From positions 4,433 to 19,053 of the forward strand of contig PLTL01000257.1 of assembly GCA_003164475.1 (NCBI GenBank): 14,621 bases of DNA, written 5' to 3'. Below the pieces are notes generated by a model. The model ran no database searches. It worked only from the letters and a program-made list of their open reading frames with translations, and was not told the DNA's origin. Origin of the DNA: Candidatus Dormiibacterota bacterium (GTDB lineage Bacteria; Chloroflexota; Dormibacteria; UBA8260; Bog-877). Both the position numbers and the translations under genes were made by a program. Positions 6,671-12,379 of the stretch are shown one piece after another (the first letter of the stretch is position 1; each line of letters opens with the position of its first letter).

Positions 6671-7410
6671 GGGTCGGCCACGGTCAGGTGGTCGACACCG
6701 AGGCCGCCCAGGAGTTCATGACCGAGGTCCAGCGGCTGATCCAGGAGCCGGAGCTCGAGGGGATCGCCACGGAGCTCGAGGTCAAGTCCAGGCGCTTCCG
6801 GGAGGTTCTGGACCGCGCCGCGCTCCCCACCATCTCCGCGCAGGAACTGCGCGGTTGGCTGCGGACCATCTTCGCCTCCCGGCGGCACTCGGATGAACTG
6901 CTGGGACAGATTGGAGGGGACCGCTGGCGCCGCGCTCTCTGGAACCTGCTCCACGGGACCGGCCCGGTGTCCGCCCGGATCGACTCCTTTGAGCTGGAGC
7001 TGGCCGAGGTCGATCAGGGGATCCGCCGGGACGTGGCGGGCGAGGCGCTCCATTTCTTCGATCCCCAGTGCAACTGGCTTTGGACCCGGTGGATCTGGGA
7101 CCCGGAGACAGGGACCGGGGCTCTCCCCCTGGTCACCATGGAGGAGCACGACCTCGGCGCCGACTCCGCCGGGGAGACCTACCTGCGAGTTGGCGAGGGG
7201 ATCGCGTTCGTCAACCAGACTGGCCGCGCCGTTGGCTTCACCCGCTTCGGAGCCGAGGCCTTCGGGGTCGACGTCTACCTCGCCTGCGTGTACGGGGTCT
7301 ACCTCTACACGATCACCCGCATGCGCATGAGCCAGGAGTTCAACCAGGTCATCCCGCCCCTGCCCCAGTTGGCCCGCCGACTGCTGGGCGTCCACCGGAT
7401 GGAGGGCTGA
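6667..7410 (+). CDS. shdrH: sHdrH-like conserved protein of the sHdr operon
   Basis: A 247-residue soluble protein in the position of the conserved hypothetical subunit (often called sHdrH or Hyp) that follows hdrA in sHdr operons. The assignment rests mainly on this position and on length. It has no cysteine-cluster motif; only two cysteines are seen (C135, C207). A Trp-rich patch, CNWLWTRWIW (residues 135-144), is striking and may mark an interaction surface. The N-terminal half is predicted helical, and the second half has alternating strands ending in VYLACVYGVYLYTITRM (203-219), which is hydrophobic but not a clear membrane helix. The start overlaps the shdrA stop by 4 nt (ATGA), and its own stop abuts the ATG of the next gene, so translation is probably coupled. 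The biochemical role is unknown. Confidence 0.8.
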   Translation: MRVGHGQVVDTEAAQEFMTEVQRLIQEPELEGIATELEVKSRRFREVLDRAALPTISAQELRGWLRTIFASRRHSDELLGQIGGDRWRRALWNLLHGTGPVSARIDSFELELAEVDQGIRRDVAGEALHFFDPQCNWLWTRWIWDPETGTGALPLVTMEEHDLGADSAGETYLRVGEGIAFVNQTGRAVGFTRFGAEAFGVDVYLACVYGVYLYTITRMRMSQEFNQVIPPLPQLARRLLGVHRMEG

Positions 7411-8676
7411 ATGGCCGAGATCGAGCCGGAGCGGGTCAACGAGGAGGAGCACCTCGTCTTCGAGGGGATGGACATCTCGGGCCAGTGGAACCGCATGTTC
7501 GAGCAGAGGGTGATCTGGCAGTACGACATCGGTGCCCTGGATCGGATCACGGAGATCCCCGGGGCCGAGTCGCTGGCCTACTGCTACCAGTGCGGCAAAT
7601 GCACCCCCGCCTGTCCGGTCGACCATGTGGGCGACTACAGTCCCCGCAAGATCTACCGGCGCACCCAGCTCGGTGCCGATCTGCTCCTGAGCCCCGACCT
7701 CTGGCTCTGCACCACCTGCGGCAACTGCCTTCGAGTGTGCCCGAAGGAGGTCAACCTGCTCCAGATCATGCCCGCCGTGCGCGAGCAGGCGGTGGCGGCT
7801 GGCAACGTGCCCCCGGAGCTGCAGAAGGCGTTCGAGGACGTCTTTCGGTATGGGAATCCGCTGGGCGAGCCGGCCCGCAAGAGGGCGGACTGGGTGGCTG
7901 AGGCGGGGGCGCCGGTGACGGACCTCAGCCGGGAGCCGCGCCCGGTTGACGTGCTCTTCTTCGTCGAGTGCTACTGGGCCTATCACCCCCGCGGCCGCGA
8001 TGCGGCCCGCGCCTTCGCCCGCACCATGGAGGTGCTGGGGGTCGACTGGGCGATTCTCGGCTCGCAGGAGAAATGCTCCTGCGACAGCCAGCGAGCAGCT
8101 GGCGAGCGCGGTCTGTTCGAACTGGTCGCGGAGCAGAACATTGCCACCCTCAACCGCTACCAGTTCACTCGCCTGGTGACCCCCGACCCCCATGCTTACA
8201 ACGCGTTCCGAAACGAGTACCCAAGGCTCGGCGGCGTCTACGACGTCACCCACTACACCCAATTCCTCGCCCCCTTGATGGGGCAGCTGCCTTGGAAGCG
8301 GGAGTTGCCCTACCGGGTCACCTTCCACGACCCCTGCTACCTCGGCCGCCACAACGGCGAGTACGACGCCCCCCGCGAGATGATCCGCCAGATTCCCGGG
8401 CTGGATTTCGTGGAGATGTTCCGCTGCAAGGAGAACGGGTACTGCTGCGGCGGAGGCGGAGGCGGGATGTGGCTGGACAGCTTCACCGGCAATCACACCA
8501 GGGAACGCCTCAGCGAGCGACGGGTGCGGGAGGCGGTCGAGACTGGTGCCGAAATGCTGGTCGTGTGCTGCCCCTACGAGGTATCCCGCTTCGAGGACGC
8601 GGTGAAGTCAACCGGGAATGAAGGCAAGCTGCTGGTCCGCGACGTCATCGAGCTGGTGGACGAGGCCCTGCATTAG
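7411..8676 (+). CDS. shdrB3: Fused HdrC2-HdrB2 protein (sHdrB3 type)
   Basis: A 421-residue HdrD-like fusion. The N-terminal part carries two ferredoxin-type [4Fe-4S] sites: CYQCGKCTPAC (C58, C61, C64, C68) and CTTCGNCLRVC (C100, C103, C106, C110). The C-terminal part is HdrB-like. Its first CCG half keeps partial ligands in VECYWAYHPRG (C187) and EKCSCDS (C222, C224). Its second is complete: HDPCYLGR (C309), RCKENGYCCGGGGGG (C339, C345, C346), and VVCCPYE (C386, C387). As I recall, the variant with this fused subunit (B3) instead of separate C2 and B2 is the one that pairs with EtfAB, and etfA is present here. The gene starts directly after the shdrH stop and ends the operon. It is clearly homologous to residues 270-650 of the membrane protein at 12366-14360. 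Confidence 0.9.
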   Translation: MAEIEPERVNEEEHLVFEGMDISGQWNRMFEQRVIWQYDIGALDRITEIPGAESLAYCYQCGKCTPACPVDHVGDYSPRKIYRRTQLGADLLLSPDLWLCTTCGNCLRVCPKEVNLLQIMPAVREQAVAAGNVPPELQKAFEDVFRYGNPLGEPARKRADWVAEAGAPVTDLSREPRPVDVLFFVECYWAYHPRGRDAARAFARTMEVLGVDWAILGSQEKCSCDSQRAAGERGLFELVAEQNIATLNRYQFTRLVTPDPHAYNAFRNEYPRLGGVYDVTHYTQFLAPLMGQLPWKRELPYRVTFHDPCYLGRHNGEYDAPREMIRQIPGLDFVEMFRCKENGYCCGGGGGGMWLDSFTGNHTRERLSERRVREAVETGAEMLVVCCPYEVSRFEDAVKSTGNEGKLLVRDVIELVDEALH

Positions 8677-8711
8677 CGGCGCGTTGCGGTAAGGGGCAGT
8701 CGCCCGACCCG

Positions 8712-8730
8712 CGCCGGCCGCAGGCCGGCG
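8712..8730. terminator. Hairpin between the two convergent operons
   Basis: CGCCGGCC (8712-8719) and GGCCGGCG (8723-8730) form a perfect 8-bp stem with a 3-nt GCA loop. It lies in the 63-nt gap between the ends of the shdr operon (+) and the lipoate ligase gene (-). No T-run is present. Its position makes it the best candidate for a shared bidirectional terminator. Confidence 0.45.
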
Positions 8731-8739
8731 GGGCCGTCG

Positions 8740-9828
8740 TCACACCGTCCCGGTGGCGGCCTGGGATGTCAGCGCGAGCCGCGCCGCTTCGGTGAGGTCG
8801 TCCGGACTCACCCCGGGCAAGGCATCGGGCGGCCATGCCTTTTGAAGGCGCTGACGGACGGAGCCGATATCCGCTGGTCCCACGATCGCCTTCTCCAGGC
8901 CTTGGAGGGCGTTCCCGACCACGTAGATGTCGCCGCTCACCAGGGCCTGAGTGATGCGATCCTCGGTGACGATCACGGTTACCCGCAGCAACCCACCCGG
9001 TGCCTTGTGGGCAGCGTGCCCCATGCGCACGTTGCCGGTGATCCGCAGGCTCCGGGCGTGGGCGGCTGGCAGGCGGACCTCATCCAGCCAGGCGATGCTG
9101 CGCATGCGATGGACCCAGGTGGTGTTCATCTCGCGCTCGTCAGACCGTAGTTGGCCGGGCACCAAACGCGCGTTGAGGGTGCGCTCAAAGGCTGTCACCA
9201 GCTCAGCACGGATCACTCCGGGGGCGGGGCGCCGGCCCAACTCCCGGTCAAGGCTGGAAACGTACTCCTCCATGGTCCGGACCACCTTGTCACGCATCTT
9301 CTCGTCGGGGATGAGCAGGACTCCGGCCGCGGCCCGGGCATTGAAGGCGCTGATGATCGAGCCCACGAAGACGAACGCCTGCCCGATCGTGGCAGCGCCG
9401 AGACCACCTATCTTGCGTCCCTCAACCTGGAGGTCGTTCACCGGTGCGAAGTGAGCGCCGCTGACGCCCAGGGCCCGGTAGCATTCGACCGGCCCGCGGG
9501 CGAATAGTTCGAACGCCTCCGAGATGTGCGCAGGCACATCGCGTGGATGCCACACGATCTGAAAGAAGAGTTGATCCCGATCCAGATAAACTGCCCCGCC
9601 GCCGACTTCCCGGCGAAGAATCGGCAGCCGCAGCTGGCGACACGCGTCGACGTCGACCTCGCGTGTCAGTTCCTGGTGCCGACCGATGCAGACATAGGGG
9701 CGGCGGGGCCGGCAGAGGATGATGGTGTTGGGGTCGCCGGGGCGTAGCCTCTCGGCAACCGCATGATAGAGAGTCTGGCTTTCGGTGGCCGAGCAGAGCC
9801 CTACATCTAGCAGCCGGACGTCTTCCAT
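8740..9828 (-). CDS. Lipoate-protein ligase, probably dedicated to LbpA
   Basis: A 362-residue LplA-type ligase with both the catalytic domain and the C-terminal accessory domain. It would attach lipoate to a carrier lysine using ATP. Diagnostic motifs are RREVGGGAVYLD (R72/R73 and G76-G78), which contacts the lipoyl-AMP, the NDLQVEGRKIGG segment with the binding lysine K139, and NxL/AFN segments typical of the family. SGDIYVVGNALQGLEKAI (298-315) belongs to the accessory domain. I chose the ATG at 9826-9828 because the preceding GGAGGGG is then an ideal ribosome binding site; the in-frame TTG at 9840 would put the site inside the gene. It is the last gene of the minus-strand set, 176 nt after shdrC1, so it may have its own promoter. 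sHdr loci commonly carry their own ligase for LbpA, and lbpA lies in this operon. General lipoylation of 2-oxoacid dehydrogenases is the alternative. Confidence 0.88.
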   Translation of the reverse strand: MEDVRLLDVGLCSATESQTLYHAVAERLRPGDPNTIILCRPRRPYVCIGRHQELTREVDVDACRQLRLPILRREVGGGAVYLDRDQLFFQIVWHPRDVPAHISEAFELFARGPVECYRALGVSGAHFAPVNDLQVEGRKIGGLGAATIGQAFVFVGSIISAFNARAAAGVLLIPDEKMRDKVVRTMEEYVSSLDRELGRRPAPGVIRAELVTAFERTLNARLVPGQLRSDEREMNTTWVHRMRSIAWLDEVRLPAAHARSLRITGNVRMGHAAHKAPGGLLRVTVIVTEDRITQALVSGDIYVVGNALQGLEKAIVGPADIGSVRQRLQKAWPPDALPGVSPDDLTEAARLALTSQAATGTV

Positions 9829-9944
9829 GAACCCCTCCAACTAGGCCTCAGATGCTCGGTGGGCTCTCCAACCGCTTAGCTCCGGAGTTCGAGCTCGCGC
9901 CGCCGGTCCGGCCCGGCCCTCCGAGTCTGATCGTGGGCAAGCCT

Positions 9945-9959
9945 CTCGCCCTCGGCGAG
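9945..9959. terminator. Small hairpin downstream of shdrC1
   Basis: CTCGCC (9945-9950) pairs with GGCGAG (9954-9959) around a 3-nt loop, with a possible extra wobble pair. It is about 46 nt past the shdrC1 stop in the 176-nt gap before the lipoate ligase. Without a T-run it is only a weak attenuator or terminator candidate. Confidence 0.25.
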
Positions 9960-10004
9960 GTAGGGCGCGGCCCAGCCGGACTGGTGGAGCCGGCTGCAGC
10001 TGGC

Positions 10005-10688
10005 TCAGATCTGATAGCCCTGCTCCTCCAGCAACTCCTCCATCAAGTCGGCCAGGATGGTGTGCAGATTGGGGTCGACACTCTTGATCATGTCGAGGAC
10101 GCCGGTCATGTACCAGATCAGGTAGAGCTCGGTGAGGGTCTTTGGGGCCACATCCCATGACCTGCTGGTGGTGTGGAGGGTCTCCGGAGGCAGCGCCCGA
10201 CGCCACAGCGAAAGCTTGTCCGAGATCTCCTTGGTGTCCGGCCCCCAGTCGGGAAAGGCCTCGGGCTGGATCATGTCCGGCGAGACCTGCGTGCCGGTGC
10301 TCATGATCTTGTAGATGATCCGTCCGTAGCCCTCCAGGGCCTCCTTGGCGGTGTGGAGGCCGTTGCGGACCGCCACCTCCCGCATGATCGTGATCACTCC
10401 GCCGGGGTTGTTGCCCCGAGGGCAGCGAAGGCAGGAGAAGCATTGCGAGCAGTCCCAGACCTCGCCGTTCATCTGCTCCCACGCCAGTTCGACATCCCTG
10501 CGGGCCACCGCCTGAGTGATCCGGCGGGGGCTGAAGTCGTAGAAGCGCGCGGACGGGCACGCCGCCACACAGATCCCGCACTCATAGCAGCCCTTGAGGT
10601 AATCGGGGAAGCGCAGGTCAGCCTCCACCTCGGCGAACAAGCGCCGCTTCTCTTCGAGGCTGGCTTCAGGAATGGAGGTGGGACGCAT
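10005..10688 (-). CDS. shdrC1: sHdrC1-like heterodisulfide reductase subunit C (2x[4Fe-4S])
   Basis: A 227-residue iron-sulfur subunit that would wire HdrB1 and HdrA. It has two [4Fe-4S] motifs: CYECGICVAAC (C34, C37, C40, C44) and DCSQCFSCLRCPRGN (C80, C83, C86, C89). The second has only two residues between its third and fourth cysteines instead of the usual three, seen also in HdrC-like proteins with a CxRCPRG ending. After the clusters, a helical region ends in LTELYLIWYMTGVLDMI and an acidic tail. The ATG at 10686-10688 overlaps the tusA stop by one base (TGATG), so translation is probably coupled to tusA. In most sHdr clusters C1 precedes B1 directly; here it is about 4.4 kb away from the B1 end and on the opposite strand. 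The assignment to C1 rather than C2 rests on the fused C2 domain already present in the B3 protein. Confidence 0.86.
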   Translation of the reverse strand: MRPTSIPEASLEEKRRLFAEVEADLRFPDYLKGCYECGICVAACPSARFYDFSPRRITQAVARRDVELAWEQMNGEVWDCSQCFSCLRCPRGNNPGGVITIMREVAVRNGLHTAKEALEGYGRIIYKIMSTGTQVSPDMIQPEAFPDWGPDTKEISDKLSLWRRALPPETLHTTSRSWDVAPKTLTELYLIWYMTGVLDMIKSVDPNLHTILADLMEELLEEQGYQI

Positions 10689-10927
10689 CAGGTGGTTCTC
10701 CGGATCAGAAAGCGCAACACCTTGCCCTCCTGCTCGGTGCTGACCAACTCTTGGCCCAGGGTCCGCGCCCAGGTCTGGACGTCCAGGCGGGCACCGGGGT
10801 CGTCCGCGAGCAGGAGCAGGGTCTGCCCGATTGCCACCTCCTTGATCGCCTTGGACAACTTCACGATCGGCATGGGACAGAGCATGTGGAGGCAGTCCAG
10901 CGTCATGTCCGCACCTTCAATGGCCAT
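10688..10927 (-). CDS. tusA: TusA-family sulfur carrier
   Basis: A 79-residue TusA protein, a cytoplasmic persulfide carrier. The signature LDCLHMLCPMPIVKLSKAI contains the active-site cysteine C17 in CPMP, plus a preceding C12 as in TusA clades of sulfur oxidisers. IGQTLLLLADDPGARLDV matches the central strand and the DPG loop of the family. The usual glycine before CPxP is replaced (HML). Its ATG at 10925-10927 has GGAGAAGG upstream, which lies inside the end of the zinc-ribbon gene (11-nt overlap). Its stop overlaps the shdrC1 start. With DsrE proteins nearby and shdrC1 directly downstream, it most likely donates sulfane sulfur to the sHdr/LbpA system rather than serving tRNA thiolation. 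Confidence 0.92.
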   Translation of the reverse strand: MAIEGADMTLDCLHMLCPMPIVKLSKAIKEVAIGQTLLLLADDPGARLDVQTWARTLGQELVSTEQEGKVLRFLIRRTT

Positions 10928-11138
10928 CCTTCTCCTCCAATGTTGGGGCGTGGACGGAGTCTGCCTCGAGGAGGTGTGACCAATCCGCCTGCCGCTGATC
11001 CTTGAATGTCCGCCGCACCCATGTGGGTGCGAGCTGCCAGCACGTTTGGCACATCGGCCTTCCGGGTTCGACCGGCATCATCTGGCACAGGGGGCAGAGC
11101 TGCTCAGCCGCTGCTGCCGAAGCATCCGGTGCCGTCAC
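10917..11138 (-). CDS. Small zinc-ribbon protein upstream of tusA
   Basis: A 73-residue protein with a CPLC...CQTC pair (CX2C-X11-CX2C), a typical zinc-ribbon or rubredoxin-like knuckle. A Trp/Arg-rich helical tail (CWQLAPTWVRR, then DWSHLLE) and an acidic C-terminus follow. The open frame extends to 11309, but that part would overlap lbpA and is Arg-rich. I therefore place the start at the GTG 11136-11138, where the preceding mini-ORF stops with a GTGA overlap. The end overlaps the tusA start by 11 nt and holds the tusA ribosome binding site, which strongly supports real translation. No named family is recognised. Its place between lbpA and tusA suggests a role in sulfur-carrier handling or regulation, which is inference. 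Confidence 0.65.
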   Translation of the reverse strand: MTAPDASAAAAEQLCPLCQMMPVEPGRPMCQTCWQLAPTWVRRTFKDQRQADWSHLLEADSVHAPTLEEKDGH

Positions 11139-11251
11139 CGTCGCTGCACCCCCTGAATGGCTCGAAAGCCTGGCGGGGCGAGGTACGGCCCCGCCGTCCT
11201 GGCGCGTTCGACGTTGGCGACGCTCGCGCCGGCCCCGGACCGCTCGGTCAT
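11135..11251 (-). CDS. Possible 38-residue mini-ORF between lbpA and the zinc-ribbon gene
   Basis: An ATG at 11249-11251 overlaps the lbpA stop by 4 nt (ATGA). The 38-codon frame ends with TGA at 11135-11137, again overlapping the GTG of the zinc-ribbon gene by 4 nt (GTGA). The product is Ala/Arg/Gly-rich with no cysteine and no motif. It could be a translation-coupling leader, a tiny protein, or chance. A Shine-Dalgarno-like GGAGGG lies about 20 nt upstream within lbpA. Confidence 0.28.
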   Translation of the reverse strand: MTERSGAGASVANVERARTAGPYLAPPGFRAIQGVQRR

Positions 11252-11688
11252 GAGCTGCCGCAATCGATTCCCTCCCTCTCCAGCAGGCGGCGGTAGGCCT
11301 CCACGCCATCGGGGCCGGTCACCAGCTCGCCGCTCTCCTGGTCCCACAGGGAGGGGCGGAGACGCACGATCCAGTTGCCGTAGGGGTCCCGATTGAGCAT
11401 GGTGGGGTCCTCCTGGGGGGCCCCGTTCACCGCCACGATCTCGCCGGTGAGTGGGCTCGGGATCGGGCCGACCCACTTGGAACTCTCAATGGTCCCGGTG
11501 CTCTGTCCCTTCGTGATGGCGCGGCCGACCTTCTTGGTGGTGACGGCGACGATCTTGCCCGCCAGCTTCTGCGCCACGTCCGTGATGCCCAGCAGAACTG
11601 ACCCGTCGCTCTGGCGGCGCACCCACATGTGCTGGTTGATCATGTAGTGAAGGTCGTCGGGAATGTTGCAGTTATTGATCGTGGCCAA
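11248..11688 (-). CDS. lbpA: LbpA: GcvH-like lipoate-binding protein of the sHdr system
   Basis: A 146-residue glycine-cleavage-H-like protein. Landmarks are HMWVRRQSDGSVLLGITDVAQ (residues 20-40), matching the GcvH opening, and KVGRAITKGQSTGTIESSKWVG, which holds the lipoyl lysine K71 in the ESSKWVGP loop. PLTGEIVAVN and DPYGNWIVRLRP complete the hybrid/H fold. In sHdr bacteria this paralogue of GcvH is not part of glycine cleavage: its lipoate carries the sulfur substrate or intermediate for sHdr. The context (tusA, shdrC1, ligase, etfA, no gcvT/gcvP) fits LbpA. The start is a TTG at 11686-11688 with GGAGGG 7 nt upstream, 2 nt after the previous gene. An Asp-Cys-Gly-Ser-Ser end gives a lone cysteine near the C-terminus (C143). 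Confidence 0.9.
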   Translation of the reverse strand: MATINNCNIPDDLHYMINQHMWVRRQSDGSVLLGITDVAQKLAGKIVAVTTKKVGRAITKGQSTGTIESSKWVGPIPSPLTGEIVAVNGAPQEDPTMLNRDPYGNWIVRLRPSLWDQESGELVTGPDGVEAYRRLLEREGIDCGSS

Positions 11689-11690
11689 GG

Positions 11691-11981
11691 CTATCCCTCC
11701 GTCGGCCCCTCTGCGGCGGCCTCGACATGGGTGTCCCAGTGGTAAAGCAAGAGATCGAAGCCCACCATTCTGATCTCGTCCGCGAACTTGTCCAGGAACT
11801 CCGTGTCACGCCCTCGGGGGTTCACCTCCCTGCTGATCCCCTCAGGACAGATCGGGCAGTTGACCTCCATGAAGATGCGCCCCGCCTCGGCCCTGGTGCT
11901 GAGTCGGTCGCGGTGCTCGGCGAGCATGTGGGCGTGCAGGTCGCGACGCTCTCCGAGCAGCGGGCAGAATGGGCACATCAT
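11691..11981 (-). CDS. Small protein with two C2H2-like metal sites, unknown family
   Basis: A 96-residue protein whose first 23 residues read like a C2H2 zinc finger: C3, C6, H18 and H23 (C-X2-C-X11-H-X4-H). A second pair, C42 and C45 (NCPICPEG), could join H81 and H85 in YHWDTH near the end to form another site. The middle is charged and helical. It may bind zinc, and nucleic acid or protein binding is possible, so a regulator or an assembly factor are both open. The ATG at 11979-11981 overlaps the previous stop by 4 nt (ATGA), and lbpA starts 2 nt after its stop, so it is translated with the operon. I do not recognise a named family. It is not lipoylated (no lipoyl-domain motif) and not a ferredoxin. 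Confidence 0.75.
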   Translation of the reverse strand: MMCPFCPLLGERRDLHAHMLAEHRDRLSTRAEAGRIFMEVNCPICPEGISREVNPRGRDTEFLDKFADEIRMVGFDLLLYHWDTHVEAAAEGPTEG

Positions 11982-12379
11982 CTCAGCGGCTGGGCGAGCA
12001 CCCCCTCGATACCGGCCTCGAAGAAGCGCATCAGCTCAGCCACCAACTCGGTGGGCCGGAACTCGCCGGTGCTCGGATCCCACGTCGCCAGCCCGGCCTG
12101 GGACAGCGCCTGGAGCCCAACGGCCATGACGAGGTCGGGGCCCGCATGAAGACTGCCCTCCCGGAGGATCCGCTGCGCCAGGTGGTACTCCACGGATCCC
12201 GCCAGGCACTGCAGGGCCCGCCTCAGCAGGGCCTCCGGCAGGCGGCGGTCGCTCACCTCCGGGAGTTCGCCCCCCGGGGGGTAGGCTTCCAGCGCCTGAA
12301 GGCGCTCCTGGGCCTGGAGAAACGCCGCTTGGCGGCCCGCGATGGCGTCCGCGAGCAGCCCTGACTCAGGCGACTGCAA
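11978..12379 (-). CDS. Helical operon protein of unknown function
   Basis: A 133-residue, mostly alpha-helical soluble protein with one cysteine (in RALQCLAG). A pattern like LVMAVGLQALSQAGLATWDPSTGEFRPTELVAELM suggests a winged-helix-like or helical-bundle C-terminus, but no family is recognised. The TTG start (12377-12379) has GGAGG about 9 nt upstream and lies inside the end of the membrane oxidoreductase gene (14-nt overlap). Its stop overlaps the next ATG. This tight fit and neighbour-like codon use make it a real gene. A chaperone, an adaptor to the membrane protein, or a regulator are all possible; nothing in the sequence decides. Confidence 0.7.
   Translation of the reverse strand: MQSPESGLLADAIAGRQAAFLQAQERLQALEAYPPGGELPEVSDRRLPEALLRRALQCLAGSVEYHLAQRILREGSLHAGPDLVMAVGLQALSQAGLATWDPSTGEFRPTELVAELMRFFEAGIEGVLAQPLR

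Noticed and set aside
6547..8496. 649-codon open frame on the minus strand
   Set aside because: It lies antisense to shdrH and shdrB3. Its product is Val/Gly/Ala/Asp/His-rich without domains, as expected from the reverse complement of GC-rich codons.
4396..8676. Methanogen-type electron-bifurcating Hdr (HdrABC with MvhD)
   Set aside because: HdrA is the short form without the extra ferredoxin domains, no MvhD or hydrogenase genes are visible, and sulfur carriers flank the operon.
11248..11688. Classical glycine cleavage protein H
   Set aside because: The fold and lipoyl lysine match GcvH, but there are no gcvT/gcvP genes and the gene sits with tusA, shdrC1, etfA and a lipoate ligase, which points to LbpA.
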